Assembly (NCBI GenBank): GCA_016722575.1
Contig: JADKIY010000006.1
Span: 372,001 to 436,000 of the forward strand
Length of the DNA: 64,000 nt
Origin: Elusimicrobiota bacterium
Lineage (GTDB): Bacteria; Elusimicrobiota; Elusimicrobia; FEN-1173
Direction: 5' to 3'
Shown: in pieces, positions 16,150 through 25,753 of the stretch
Layout of the letters: every line of letters begins with the position of its first letter
Position numbering within the stretch: the stretch's first letter is position 1
Program-made: the position numbers and the translations under genes
The notes under the pieces: generated by a model
The model's input: only the letters and a program-made list of their open reading frames with translations
The model's database searches: none
Told to the model about the DNA's origin: nothing

Positions 16150-16798
16150 CTTAAGCGACGTCCAGTTGTACTGCCTGACGACCGCCCCGCGCCCCGGGAT
16201 GTCCTATTTCGACATGGTGTCCAAGGCCTGCGCGGGCGGCGCGGACGCGATTCAACTGCGGGACAAGAGCCTCTCGGCCCGGGAATTGCTTCGGGTGGCC
16301 AAAACGCTCCAGTCGGTGTGCGACCATACCGGCGCTCTTTTTATTCTGAACGACCGGGTCGACGTGGCCCTGGCGGCGGACGTCGACGGGGTTCACATCG
16401 GGCAGGAGGATTTGCCGGTCCGGGTTGTGCGCCAGATGGTGGGGCACAAAAAGCTCATCGGCTGTTCCACCCATTCCACCGCCCAGGCCCTCCAGGCGGC
16501 GGGCGACGGGGCGGACTACGTGAGCTGCGGCCCGGTCTTCCCCACGCCCACCAAGCCGGATTACGTGCCCGTGGGCCTCGATTTGGTGAAGGAATACCGC
16601 GCGCTCCTGCGGATCCCCTTTGTGGCCATCGGCGGACTCGACGAAAGCAACGTCGCGGCCGCGGCGGCCGCGGGGGCGGATCGGGTGGCGGTGGTTCGGG
16701 GCGTGTGCGGCGCGGAGGACATCGAAGGCGCCGCCCGGAGGATCAAAGATCAATTTCTGAAGGCGAAGGCCGCGCGGCAATCCGCCGTCGCGGGATAG
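16127..16798 (+). CDS. thiE: Thiamine phosphate synthase
   Basis: Joins HMP-pyrophosphate and thiazole phosphate to thiamine phosphate. 223 residues, a TIM barrel. Seen: Q-L-R-D-K, N-D-R-V-D-V-A, D-G-V-H-I-G-Q-E-D-L-P, G-C-S-T-H-S, Y-V-S-C-G-P-V-F-P-T-P-T-K and A-I-G-G. GTG start within the thiD2 end. Co-transcribed with thiD2 and thiC. Confidence 0.95.
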   Translation: MKRKRLFDLSDVQLYCLTTAPRPGMSYFDMVSKACAGGADAIQLRDKSLSARELLRVAKTLQSVCDHTGALFILNDRVDVALAADVDGVHIGQEDLPVRVVRQMVGHKKLIGCSTHSTAQALQAAGDGADYVSCGPVFPTPTKPDYVPVGLDLVKEYRALLRIPFVAIGGLDESNVAAAAAAGADRVAVVRGVCGAEDIEGAARRIKDQFLKAKAARQSAVAG

Positions 16799-16808
16799 GA
16801 GCCGACCC

Positions 16809-18203
16809 ATGAGTTCGAATACAAAAAACGTGACGCAGATGCACCGGGCGAAGGCGGGGGAAGTGACCCCGGAGATGAAGCGCATCGCCGAGAAGGAACG
16901 CGTCGAGGCCGAATACGTCCGCCAGGAAGTGGCCCGGGGCCGCGCCATCATCCCGGCGAACGTCAACCATTTGGCCCACCGGTTGGACCCGATGATCGTC
17001 GGCACGAATTTCAACTGCAAGATCAACGCCAACATCGGCAATTCCGCCACGACCTCGGACATCCAATGCGAGCTGAACAAAGTCGACATGGCGGTGAAAT
17101 ACCACGCCGACACGATCATGGATTTGTCCACGGGGAAGGACCTGGACGCCACCCGGGAAGCCATCGTGCGCCACAGCACGGTGCCCGTCGGCACGGTGCC
17201 CATTTACGGCGCCCTGGCGCGGGTGGGAAAACCGGAGGACTTGACGGCGAAACTGTTTCTGGACGAAGTGGAAAAGCAGGCGAAGCAGGGCGTCGACTAC
17301 ATGACCATCCACGCCGGCCTCCTGAAAGACCACGTGGGCTTGACGCGGAACCGCCTGACGGGGATCGTGTCCCGGGGCGGCTCGCTCATGGCCCAGTGGA
17401 TGATCACCCACAACGCCGAGAACTTCCTCTACACCCACTTCGGCGAGCTGTGCGAAATTTTCAAGCAGTACGACGTGTCCTTCTCCCTGGGCGACGGCCT
17501 GCGGCCGGGCAGTCTGCACGACGCCAACGACGAAGCCCAGTTCGCGGAGTTGAAAGTGTTGGGCGAGCTTACCCTCCAGTCCTGGAAGCACGACGTCCAG
17601 GTCATGATCGAAGGCCCCGGTCACGTGCCCATGCATTTGATCAAAATGAACGCGGAGCTTCAGCAGAAGTGGTGCCACGAAGCGCCCTTTTACACCCTGG
17701 GGCCCCTGGTCACCGACATCGCCCCGGCCTACGACCACATCACCTCGGCCATCGGCGCCGCGATCATGGGCTGGTCCGGCGCGTCGCTCCTCTGCTACGT
17801 CACGCCGGCGGAACACCTGTCCTTGCCGAACGCCGAGGACGTGCGCCAGGGGTGCATCGCCTACAAAATCGCCGCCCACGCCTCGGACATCGCCCGGGGC
17901 CGCCCCGGCGCCCGGGACCGGGACGACGAACTGTCCAAGGCCCGTTTCGAATTCCGCTGGAAGGACCAATTCCGTCTTTCCCTCGACCCCGAAGCGGCCC
18001 AGGCCAAGCACGATTCGACGCTCCCCGAGGAAGGGTTCAAAGACGCGCGCTTCTGCTCCATGTGCGGGCCGAAGTTCTGCTCCATGCGCATCACCCAGGA
18101 CGTCCACAAGCTGGTGCGGGAGCACGACGCCCACGTGAAGGCGGGCATCGTGGCGCCGAAGCTCGATCGGCCGGCCGACGTGCCGGAAATCATCGGCGCC
18201 TGA
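16809..18203 (+). CDS. thiC: Phosphomethylpyrimidine synthase
   Basis: Radical-SAM enzyme that rearranges AIR into HMP phosphate. 464 residues. Seen: N-C-K-I-N-A-N-I-G-N-S, M-D-L-S-T-G, E-G-P-G-H-V-P, and the C-terminal C-S-M-C-G-P-K-F-C iron-sulfur motif. The length fits the shorter archaeal/anaerobe-type ThiC without the long N-terminal domain of E. coli. Only 10 bp separate it from thiE and no TPP riboswitch is recognisable before it. Confidence 0.96.
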   Translation: MSSNTKNVTQMHRAKAGEVTPEMKRIAEKERVEAEYVRQEVARGRAIIPANVNHLAHRLDPMIVGTNFNCKINANIGNSATTSDIQCELNKVDMAVKYHADTIMDLSTGKDLDATREAIVRHSTVPVGTVPIYGALARVGKPEDLTAKLFLDEVEKQAKQGVDYMTIHAGLLKDHVGLTRNRLTGIVSRGGSLMAQWMITHNAENFLYTHFGELCEIFKQYDVSFSLGDGLRPGSLHDANDEAQFAELKVLGELTLQSWKHDVQVMIEGPGHVPMHLIKMNAELQQKWCHEAPFYTLGPLVTDIAPAYDHITSAIGAAIMGWSGASLLCYVTPAEHLSLPNAEDVRQGCIAYKIAAHASDIARGRPGARDRDDELSKARFEFRWKDQFRLSLDPEAAQAKHDSTLPEEGFKDARFCSMCGPKFCSMRITQDVHKLVREHDAHVKAGIVAPKLDRPADVPEIIGA

Positions 18204-18248
18204 CCCCGCGGCGGTCCCCGCGTCCGCCGTCGGCGATGTGCTAAAATA

Positions 18249-19199
18249 ATGCCTTCGCTCTTTTCCGTTCAGGTCCGGGTTCCCGGAACCTCGGCCAATC
18301 TGGGCCCGGGGTTCGACGTCCTGGGGTTGGCCCTGTCCATCCACGAATCCGTGCGCGTGACTTTCGGCGGCGACGGCCCGGCGGTGCGCGTGCGGGCGAC
18401 GGGCCCCGGGGCCGAGGCCATCCCCGTCGACTCGACCAATTTGGTGGTCCGGGCCCTTCGGGCCCTGTACCGGAAAGCCGGAAAAAAACTTCCGTCCGTC
18501 GACGTCGAGCTGGGCGTTCGCTTGCCCGTGGCCGGCGGCCTGGGCTCCTCCTCGGCCGCGATCGTGGGCGGACTGGTGGCGGCCAACGAATCCCTGGGCC
18601 GGCCCTTGGACCTTTCGGCGCTGATCGACCTGGCCACCGACATGGAAGGCCACCCCGACAACGTGGCCCCGGCCCTGGCCGGGGGATTGACCATGGCCGT
18701 CCGGGCCAAGGACGCCGTTCGCTGGGTGGCCTGGAAAGACGCTTCGCTTTTTAAGAACCTTCGGGCCGTCGTGGCCGTGCCGTCCTTCCAAGTGCCGACG
18801 GCGAAAGCCCGGCGGGCTCTCCCCGCCCGGGTGCCCCGGGCCGACGCGGTGTTCAACGCCGCCCACGTGGCGCTGCTGTTGGGCGCGGTGCGATCCGGCC
18901 GGTGGGAATTGCTGGGCGAAGCCATGGCGGACCGGCTGCACCAGCCGTACCGCGAAAAATTGGTGCCCGGGTTGTCCGCGGTGATCGCGGCCGCCCGGCG
19001 GGTGGGCGCCCACGGCGCGGCCTTGTCCGGCGCGGGCCCGAGCGTCCTGGCGCTCTGCGCCCCCGACGCGGCCCCTCGGGTGTCCCGGGCGATGATCGCG
19101 GCCTTTCAACGGAAGGGGTCCGCGGCCCGCAGCGAAATTTTGAAGATCGACACAGCCGGCGCCCGCGTTTTCGGCGTCTCACGAAAGAGAACGAAATGA
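18249..19199 (+). CDS. thrB: Homoserine kinase
   Basis: Phosphorylates homoserine in threonine synthesis. 316 residues, GHMP kinase. Motifs: P-G-T-S-A-N-L-G-P-G-F-D near the start, the ATP loop P-V-A-G-G-L-G-S-S-S-A-A at about 96, and G-A-A-L-S-G-A-G-P-S near 260. A TGCTAAAAT extended -10-like sequence sits one base before ATG, too close to serve this start. The stop overlaps the lysC ATG (ATGA). Confidence 0.93.
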   Translation: MPSLFSVQVRVPGTSANLGPGFDVLGLALSIHESVRVTFGGDGPAVRVRATGPGAEAIPVDSTNLVVRALRALYRKAGKKLPSVDVELGVRLPVAGGLGSSSAAIVGGLVAANESLGRPLDLSALIDLATDMEGHPDNVAPALAGGLTMAVRAKDAVRWVAWKDASLFKNLRAVVAVPSFQVPTAKARRALPARVPRADAVFNAAHVALLLGAVRSGRWELLGEAMADRLHQPYREKLVPGLSAVIAAARRVGAHGAALSGAGPSVLALCAPDAAPRVSRAMIAAFQRKGSAARSEILKIDTAGARVFGVSRKRTK

Positions 19200-20434
19200 G
19201 TTCCATCGTCGTTATGAAATTCGGCGGCAGTTCCGTGGCGGACGCCGACCGCATTAAAAACGTGGCCGGCCGCGTGGCCGCCAAGCGCAAGCAGGGCCAC
19301 CGGGTGGTCGTGGTCGTGTCGGCGCCGGGCGACATGACGGACGATCTGATCGCCATGGCCGAAAAAATCACCGACAGCCCGAGCGGGCGCGAAATGGACA
19401 TGCTGTTGTCGACGGGGGAGCAGGTCTCCATCGCGCTCCTGTCCATGGCCATCAACGAGCGCGGGGTGGCGGCGGTCTCCCTGACCGGCCCCCAGGCCGG
19501 CATTTTCGCCGACCAGGACCACACCCGGGCGCGCATCACGGCCATTCGGCCGAAGAAAATTTTTGAGCAATTGAAAAAAGGGAAGGTCGTCATCGTGGCC
19601 GGGTTCCAAGGCTTGAACCCCAACGAGGACATCGCGACCCTGGGCCGCGGGGGGTCGGATTTGACCGCCGTGGCCCTGGCGGCGGCTCTCAAAGCCGACG
19701 TGTGCGAAATCTACACCGACGTCAAAGGCGTCTACACGACGGACCCGCGCGTGGAGCCCGAAGCCCAGAAGATCGACCGCATTTCCTACGACGAAATGCT
19801 GGAGCTGGCCGGGGCCGGCGCCCAGGTGATGCAGGCCCGGTCCATCGAAGTGGGGAAGAAATACGGCGTGGACATCCACGTCCGTTCGACGTTTTCGGAA
19901 GACGCAGGAACTATGATCACGGCGGAGGTGCCGCGTATGGAACAGATCGTTGTCAGCGGGGTCGCCTTCGACCCCAAGCAGGCCAAAATCACTTTGAGCG
20001 GCGTGGCCGACCGGCCCGGCGTGGCGGCGAAAATCTTCGGCCCCCTGGCCGACGAGGGCGTCAACGTCGACATGATCATCCAGTCGGCCCCGACCGAGGG
20101 ACGCAACGACATTTCCTTCACCATCGGCCGGGTGGACGTGAAGAAGGCCATGGCCGTCTTGGACCGCGTGTCCACCGACCTCAAGGTCGAGGAAGTGGTC
20201 TGCGACGACAAGGTGGCGAAAGTCTCCATCGTGGGCGTCGGCATGAAAGGCCACCCCGGCGTGGCGGCGAAACTCTTTAAATCCCTGGCCGAGGCCGGGA
20301 TCAACATCGACATGATCTCCACCTCCGAAATCAAAATCGCCTGCGTGGTGCGGGAAGGCGACGGCCCGAAAGCCGTCCGCCTCGTGCACAAGGCCTTCGG
20401 CCTGGAAAAACCCCGGGTCAAAGCGAAGGCGTGA
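19196..20434 (+). CDS. lysC: Aspartate kinase
   Basis: Phosphorylates aspartate, the entry to Lys, Met, Thr and diaminopimelate synthesis. 412 residues. Kinase part: M-K-F-G-G-S-S-V-A at 7-15, S-T-G-E-Q-V, F-Q-G, L-G-R-G-G-S-D-L-T-A. Two ACT regulatory repeats follow (from about 266 and 347; G-V-A-A-K-I-F and G-V-A-A-K-L-F), so feedback inhibition is expected. ATG at 19196 sits in an ATGA overlap with thrB. The longer open frame upstream is ignored. Confidence 0.96.
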   Translation: MSSIVVMKFGGSSVADADRIKNVAGRVAAKRKQGHRVVVVVSAPGDMTDDLIAMAEKITDSPSGREMDMLLSTGEQVSIALLSMAINERGVAAVSLTGPQAGIFADQDHTRARITAIRPKKIFEQLKKGKVVIVAGFQGLNPNEDIATLGRGGSDLTAVALAAALKADVCEIYTDVKGVYTTDPRVEPEAQKIDRISYDEMLELAGAGAQVMQARSIEVGKKYGVDIHVRSTFSEDAGTMITAEVPRMEQIVVSGVAFDPKQAKITLSGVADRPGVAAKIFGPLADEGVNVDMIIQSAPTEGRNDISFTIGRVDVKKAMAVLDRVSTDLKVEEVVCDDKVAKVSIVGVGMKGHPGVAAKLFKSLAEAGINIDMISTSEIKIACVVREGDGPKAVRLVHKAFGLEKPRVKAKA

Positions 20435-22035
20435 AAAAAAACCGCGCGTCCGACGCCGCCCGGGTGCGGCTCTACGACACCACCCTCCGGGACGGCACCC
20501 AGGGGGAAGGGGTCTCGCTCACCGTCGACGATAAGCTGAAGATCGCCCAGGTGCTGGACCGCCTGGGGGTCGACTACATCGAAGGCGGGTGGCCCGGCTC
20601 CAACCCCAAGGACGAGGAATTTTTCAAGCGCGCGCGTTCCCTGCGCCTGAAGAACGCCCGCCTGGCGGCCTTCGGCAGCACCCGCCGCCGGGACGCCGCC
20701 GCCCACCAAGATCCCAATCTGGCCGCCATCGTCCGGGTCAAAACCCCGGTCGCCTGCATTTTCGGCAAGTCCTGGGACCTCCACGTGATCCACGCCCTGC
20801 GGGCGACCCTGGACGAAAACCTGAAGATGATCGGCGAGTCCGTCAAATTCCTCAAATCCAAGGGCAAGGAAGTGGTCTACGACGCCGAGCATTTCTTCGA
20901 CGGTTTCCGCGCCAACCCCGAGTACGCCCTGTCGAGTTTGACCGCCGCTTGGAAAGGCGGCGCGTCGAACCTGACCCTGTGCGACACCAACGGGGGCTCG
21001 CTCCCCCACGACATCGGCGAAATCGTCCAGGTGGTCCGCCGCCGTTTCCCGACGGTGGAATTGGGCATCCATTGCCACAACGATTCGGACGCGGCCGTCG
21101 CCAACTCCCTGGAAGCCGTGCGCCAGGGCGTTCGCCTCGTTCAAGGCACCGCCAACGGACTGGGCGAGCGGTGCGGCAACGCGAATTTGATCTCCGTGAT
21201 TCCCGGCGTCATGACCAAGCTGGGCCTCCCCTGCGTGTCCAAGGACCAACTGCGGTCCCTGACCGAGGTGTCCCGCTACGTGGACGAGCTGGCGAACCAG
21301 GTGCCCAACGACCACCAACCCTACGTCGGAAATTCGGCCTTCGCCCACAAGGGCGGGGTGCACGTGTCCGCCATGGCGCGGCACGCCTCGACCTACGAGC
21401 ACATGGACCCGGGCACCGTGGGCAACCAACGGCGGGTGCTGATCTCGGAACTGGCCGGGCGGTCCAACATGATTTTGAAAGCCCGGGAATTCAACCTCGA
21501 TCTGGAAAAACACCCCGGAGCCATCGACAAGATCATCCAGCAGGTCAAGGCCCTGGAAAAAGAGGGCTATCAATTCGAAGGGGCCGAGGCGTCTTTTTAT
21601 TTGTTGGTGACGCGGTTGGTTCGTCCCTTCAAACCCTTCTTTGATCAAAAAGGGTTCCGGGTGATCGTGGAGGAGGACAAGGACACCGGCGGGTTGGTGG
21701 CCGAAGCCTCCCTGAAAATCGCCGTCAAGGACGAGCGCGTCCACACCGTGGCGGAAGGCCACGGCCCCATCGACGCCCTGGACCGGGCGCTCCGCCGCGC
21801 CCTGGAAAAATTTTACCCCAACCTCCGCACGATGAGCCTCGTGGACTTCAAGGTCCGCGTCATCGACGGCGCGGTGGGCACCGCCTCCAAAGTCCGCGTG
21901 TTCGTGAACAGCCGCGACCACGCCGAGGAATGGGGCACGGTGGGGGTCTCCGACAACATCATCGAAGCCTCCTGGCAGGCCCTGCGCGACGCGGTGGAAT
22001 ACAAGCTCCTCCGCGACGGCAAGCGGCCGCGCTAG
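20431..22035 (+). CDS. cimA: (R)-citramalate synthase
   Basis: Condenses pyruvate and acetyl-CoA to citramalate, a threonine-independent route to isoleucine. 534 residues. HMGL-type TIM barrel with Y-D-T-T-L-R-D-G-T-Q-G-E, the metal ligands G-I-H-C-H-N-D and G-N-A-N-L, then the C-terminal LeuA-type regulatory domain (about 410-520). The D-G-T-Q-G-E signature and the length fit the long CimA subgroup rather than 2-isopropylmalate synthase. GTG start in a GTGA overlap with lysC. Confidence 0.9.
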   Translation: MKKNRASDAARVRLYDTTLRDGTQGEGVSLTVDDKLKIAQVLDRLGVDYIEGGWPGSNPKDEEFFKRARSLRLKNARLAAFGSTRRRDAAAHQDPNLAAIVRVKTPVACIFGKSWDLHVIHALRATLDENLKMIGESVKFLKSKGKEVVYDAEHFFDGFRANPEYALSSLTAAWKGGASNLTLCDTNGGSLPHDIGEIVQVVRRRFPTVELGIHCHNDSDAAVANSLEAVRQGVRLVQGTANGLGERCGNANLISVIPGVMTKLGLPCVSKDQLRSLTEVSRYVDELANQVPNDHQPYVGNSAFAHKGGVHVSAMARHASTYEHMDPGTVGNQRRVLISELAGRSNMILKAREFNLDLEKHPGAIDKIIQQVKALEKEGYQFEGAEASFYLLVTRLVRPFKPFFDQKGFRVIVEEDKDTGGLVAEASLKIAVKDERVHTVAEGHGPIDALDRALRRALEKFYPNLRTMSLVDFKVRVIDGAVGTASKVRVFVNSRDHAEEWGTVGVSDNIIEASWQALRDAVEYKLLRDGKRPR

Positions 22036-22185
22036 TCGTCCGATCGCCGGGCGGACTCCGCCGCTTTTCCCGGTTTCGTCGCGTCTTTTAACCGAAATTC
22101 CACCTTGGCCCGGCGCCTTTTGCGTCCCCGGACCCCCCCTCAATTTGGTATATTTCCCCTTTGATTTATCGTCGGGGAGACGTCC

Positions 22186-22974
22186 GTGAAGATTCTTTTT
22201 GTGGGGGACATTTTCGGCCGGCCGGGCCGGGACGCGGTGCGCGGATTCGTGCCGTCCCTTCGGCGCGAAGGCGGGATTGATTTCGCCATCGGGAACGCTG
22301 AAAACGCGGCCGGCGGGCGCGGTTTGACGGCCTCCACGGCCAAGGAACTTTTCGACGCGGGCTTGGACGTCCTGACCCTGGGGAACCACACCTGGGACCG
22401 CTCCGAAACCGAGCCCCTGCTGGCCGATCCCCGAATTTTGCGCCCCGCCAATTACCCGGCGCCCTTGGCCGGAAAGGGCCTGGGTCTTTATACGGTCGGC
22501 GGGCGATCCGTGGCGGTGCTTCAGTTGATGGGGCGGCACAACATGGCCTCGATCGACTGTCCGTTCCAGGCGGCGGATCGGCTTCTCAAGGAACGGCCCG
22601 CGCCGGTGGTGATCGTGGACATGCACGCCGAGGCGACCAGCGAAAAGCAGGCCATGGGTTGGCATTTGGACGGGCGGGCTTCCGCCGTGCTCGGCACCCA
22701 CACCCACGTTCAAACGGCCGACGAGCGGGTGCTCCCCGGCGGGACGGCCTACATCGGCGACGTCGGCATGGCCGGGCCCCGGGACGGGATCATCGGCGGC
22801 GACCGGGCGGGGGCGCTCAAACGATTTTTGACCGGCGTGCGGGTTCGACTGGAAGTGGCCGAGGGCGACGCGCTGTTTTGCGCCGTGGTCGTGGACGTGG
22901 ACGACGCGTCGGGCCGGGCCCGGTCGATCGAACGGATTTCGAAAGTGTGGCAACGGAAAGGCGGAACGGCGTGA
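22186..22974 (+). CDS. ymdB: YmdB-family metallophosphoesterase
   Basis: Dinuclear metal phosphodiesterase. The family includes Bacillus YmdB, which hydrolyses 2',3'-cyclic nucleotides. 262 residues. Ligand motifs: V-G-D-I-F-G-R-P-G-R at 6-15, G-N-A-E-N-A-A-G-G, L-G-N-H-T-W-D, D-M-H-A-E-A-T-S-E-K and G-T-H-T-H-V-Q-T-A-D. GTG 22186 has a purine-rich GGGGAGA upstream. A -10-like TATATT occurs at 22149-22154 but no good -35. It starts a new operon after a 150-bp gap. Confidence 0.93.
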   Translation: MKILFVGDIFGRPGRDAVRGFVPSLRREGGIDFAIGNAENAAGGRGLTASTAKELFDAGLDVLTLGNHTWDRSETEPLLADPRILRPANYPAPLAGKGLGLYTVGGRSVAVLQLMGRHNMASIDCPFQAADRLLKERPAPVVIVDMHAEATSEKQAMGWHLDGRASAVLGTHTHVQTADERVLPGGTAYIGDVGMAGPRDGIIGGDRAGALKRFLTGVRVRLEVAEGDALFCAVVVDVDDASGRARSIERISKVWQRKGGTA

Positions 22975-23882
22975 CCCCCGAGGAATTGAAAAAAGCGTTG
23001 GCGGCCAAGGCCGCAATGGTGGACAAGGCCCTGGACCGTCTCATGACCAAGGAAGAGGCCCTGCCGCCCGTGGTGCACAAGGCCATGCGGTATTCGGTGT
23101 TCGCCGGGGGAAAACGGCTGCGCCCGGTGTTGTGCCTGGCCGCGGCGGAAATCACGGGGGGGAAACCCGCCCGGGTGCTGCCCACCGCCTGCGCCCTGGA
23201 AGTGATCCACACCTACTCCCTGGTCCACGACGATCTGCCCGCCATGGACGACGACGATTTGAGGCGCGGCCGGCCCACCAACCACCGCGTGTTCGGCGAG
23301 GGCGTGGCCATTTTGGCCGGGGACGGTTTGCTGACCTACGGTTTTGAATTGATGGCCAAAAACGCCCGGGTGGCGGGCGTCCGCGCCGAGCGCGTGGTGG
23401 CCGCCATTGGCACGGTCGCCCGGGCCGTGGGGTCCCAGGGAATGGTGGGGGGCCAGGCGGTGGATTTGGAATCGGAAGGGCGCGGCGTGGCCTTGAACGG
23501 CAACCGCGCCAAGGTGTTGGACTACATCCACCGGCACAAAACCGGCGCGCTCATCACCGCGAGCCTGTCGGTGGGGGCGCTCCTCGCCGGCGCGTCGCCC
23601 GCGGCCCAACGGGCCCTGGAGCGCTACGGCGATCAAATCGGTTTGGCCTTCCAAATCGCCGACGACGTGCTGGACATCGTGGGCAACAAGGCGCTCCTGG
23701 GCAAAAGCGGCTCGGACGCCGAGAACCAGAAACTGACGTACCCCGCGGTTTACGGCCTGGACGAATCCCGCCGCCGGGCCCGACGGGCCGTGGACGAAGC
23801 CAAACGCCTTTTGAAACCCTTCGGCCGCCGGGCCGATCTGTTGGTGGCCCTGGCCGATTACATCATCACACGAGAGAACTGA
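22971..23882 (+). CDS. ispA: Geranyl/farnesyl diphosphate synthase
   Basis: Chain elongation of isoprenoid diphosphates. 303 residues. First Asp-rich motif H-D-D-L-P-A-M-D-D-D-D-L-R-R-G and second D-D-V-L-D, with G-G-K-R-L-R-P and G-Q-A-V-D. GTG start in a GTGA overlap with ymdB. One base separates it from dxs, so both are made together. Confidence 0.94.
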   Translation: MTPEELKKALAAKAAMVDKALDRLMTKEEALPPVVHKAMRYSVFAGGKRLRPVLCLAAAEITGGKPARVLPTACALEVIHTYSLVHDDLPAMDDDDLRRGRPTNHRVFGEGVAILAGDGLLTYGFELMAKNARVAGVRAERVVAAIGTVARAVGSQGMVGGQAVDLESEGRGVALNGNRAKVLDYIHRHKTGALITASLSVGALLAGASPAAQRALERYGDQIGLAFQIADDVLDIVGNKALLGKSGSDAENQKLTYPAVYGLDESRRRARRAVDEAKRLLKPFGRRADLLVALADYIITREN

Positions 23883-23883
23883 C

Positions 23884-25752
23884 ATGAATATTTTGGACAT
23901 GATCGACAAACCCCAGGACCTGCGGAACATCCGGAAGGATTTGCTTCCCATCCTGGCCAAGGACATCCGGCAAAAAATTCTGGACGTGACCTCCCAGGTC
24001 GGCGGCCACCTGGGCGCCGGGCTGGGCACGGTGGAGCTCGCCATCGCCCTGCACTACGTGTTCGAATCCCCCAAGGACAAGATCATTTGGGACACGGGGC
24101 ACCAGGCGTACCCCCACAAATTGCTCACGGGGCGGCGGGACCGCTTCCACACCCTGCGGCAGTTCGGCGGGATTTCCGGATTTCTTTCCCGAAACGAATC
24201 CGAGCACGACGTGTTCGGCGCGGGCCACGCCTCGACCTCCATTTCGGCGGCTCTGGGTTTCGCCGCCGCCCGGGACGTGCTGAAGCAGGACCACCACGTG
24301 ATCGCCGTGGCCAACGACGGGTCCCTGACCGGCGGCATGGCTTTTGAGGCCCTGCAAAACGCCGGCCACCTGGGCACGGACCTCCTGGTCGTTTTGAACG
24401 ACAACCAAATGTTCATCTCCCACCGGGTGGGCGCCCTGGGCGCCTTCCTGGCCAAACTGGCCACCCTGGGCATGGTGCGCCGGGCGGAAAAGCAAATCGA
24501 AAAATTGCTCACCCGCATGAGTTTCTACGGCGCCTACCTGTTGCGCCTGGCGCGGCGGGCCAAGGTGATGCTCTTCCCCGGGGTGTTGTTCGAGGAAATG
24601 GGGTTCGGCTACCTGGGGCCCATCGACGGGCACGACCTGCCGCAACTCATTGAAGTCCTTCAGGCCATCAAGCAACTCAAGGGCCCCCACGTCCTGCACG
24701 TGGTGACGAAAAAGGGCCGGGGCTACGAGCCGGCCGAAGCCGACCCGATCAAATACCACGGCGTCACCCGCTTCAACCCCGAGACCGGCGAAATGGTCAA
24801 GGCCCCCGCCGGGCCCCCGAGCTACACGACGGTGTTCGGCCAGGCCCTGGTGAAACTGGCCAAGGAAGACTCCAAAATCGTGGCCATCACCGCGGCCATG
24901 CCCGAGGGCACCGGCTTGGACCTTTTCCGAAAAGAACTCCCTTCCCGCTTTTACGACGTGGGCCTGGGCGAGCAGCACGCCGTGACCTTCGCGGCCGGCA
25001 TGGCCTGCGGGGGGTTGAAACCCGTGGTGGCCATTTACTCGACCTTCCTGCAGCGCGGGTTCGACCAGATGTTCCACGACGTGGCGCTCCAAAAACTGCC
25101 CGTCGTGTTCTGCCTGGACCGGGCGGGCCTGGTGGGCGAAGACGGTCCGACGCATCACGGGGCGTACGACCTGTCGTACTCCCGCATGTTCCCGAACATG
25201 ACGGTCATGGCGCCCAAGGACGAGAACGAATTGCAGCACATGCTGAAAACGGCGCTCAACCTGCCGGGCCCGTCGGTGATCCGCTATCCCCGGGGCGCGG
25301 GGCAGGGCGTGGCCCTGGACACCGCTTATCACTTGATTCCCCTGGGCAAGGGCGAAGTCCTTCGGGAAGGCGAGGACGTGACGCTCTTGGCCATCGGCCA
25401 CCCCATCGTGGCGGCCATGGAAGCGGCCGAAAAGCTGGCCGCCGAGGGCGTCTCCGTCCGGGTGGTGAACGCGCGGTTCGCCAAGCCCTTGGACCGGGAA
25501 TTTTTGCTGGGCGTGGCGCGGCGAACGCCCCTTCTGGTGACCTTGGAAGAGAACACGCTGGTGGGCGGCTTCGGCGACGCCGTCCGGGAGGCGCTGGAGG
25601 GGGAAAACATCGCGATCCGAACCATCGCGTTGCCCGACGCCTTTGTGGAGCACGGGGCCCAATCCAAAATTCGCGAGAAGGCGGGCTTGTCCGCCGAAAA
25701 GATCGCGGCCCGCGTGTTGGAATTTCGCCGGCAGAGCCAGACGGTCTCCTGA
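23884..25752 (+). CDS. dxs: 1-deoxy-D-xylulose-5-phosphate synthase
   Basis: Thiamine-dependent first step of the MEP pathway. 622 residues, full length. Seen: G-H-Q-A-Y-P-H-K, G-A-G-H-A-S-T-S-I-S, L-N-D-N, G-P-I-D-G-H-D, the second-domain E-Q-H-A-V-T-F-A-A-G, and D-G-P-T-H-H-G-A-Y-D. The diphosphate-binding G-D-G motif reads N-D-G here (Asn144), a departure at a nearly invariant Gly. Everything else looks normal. Paired with ispA. Confidence 0.94.
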   Translation: MNILDMIDKPQDLRNIRKDLLPILAKDIRQKILDVTSQVGGHLGAGLGTVELAIALHYVFESPKDKIIWDTGHQAYPHKLLTGRRDRFHTLRQFGGISGFLSRNESEHDVFGAGHASTSISAALGFAAARDVLKQDHHVIAVANDGSLTGGMAFEALQNAGHLGTDLLVVLNDNQMFISHRVGALGAFLAKLATLGMVRRAEKQIEKLLTRMSFYGAYLLRLARRAKVMLFPGVLFEEMGFGYLGPIDGHDLPQLIEVLQAIKQLKGPHVLHVVTKKGRGYEPAEADPIKYHGVTRFNPETGEMVKAPAGPPSYTTVFGQALVKLAKEDSKIVAITAAMPEGTGLDLFRKELPSRFYDVGLGEQHAVTFAAGMACGGLKPVVAIYSTFLQRGFDQMFHDVALQKLPVVFCLDRAGLVGEDGPTHHGAYDLSYSRMFPNMTVMAPKDENELQHMLKTALNLPGPSVIRYPRGAGQGVALDTAYHLIPLGKGEVLREGEDVTLLAIGHPIVAAMEAAEKLAAEGVSVRVVNARFAKPLDREFLLGVARRTPLLVTLEENTLVGGFGDAVREALEGENIAIRTIALPDAFVEHGAQSKIREKAGLSAEKIAARVLEFRRQSQTVS

Positions 25753-25753
25753 T

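Noticed and set aside
16799..16808. TPP riboswitch before thiC
   Set aside because: Only 10 bp separate thiE and thiC and no riboswitch-like sequence is present before thiD2 either.
18240..18251. Extended -10 TGCTAAAAT as promoter of thrB
   Set aside because: Its end is only one base before ATG, so transcription would start inside codon 2; there is no later in-frame start that fits homology.
19786..23016. Very long minus-strand open frame (over 1000 codons)
   Set aside because: It is antisense to lysC, cimA and ymdB and is rich in His/Gly/Arg/Pro, as expected from the GC-rich third positions of the real genes. Similar antisense frames (for example 33110-35743, 26494-29064) were rejected for the same reason.
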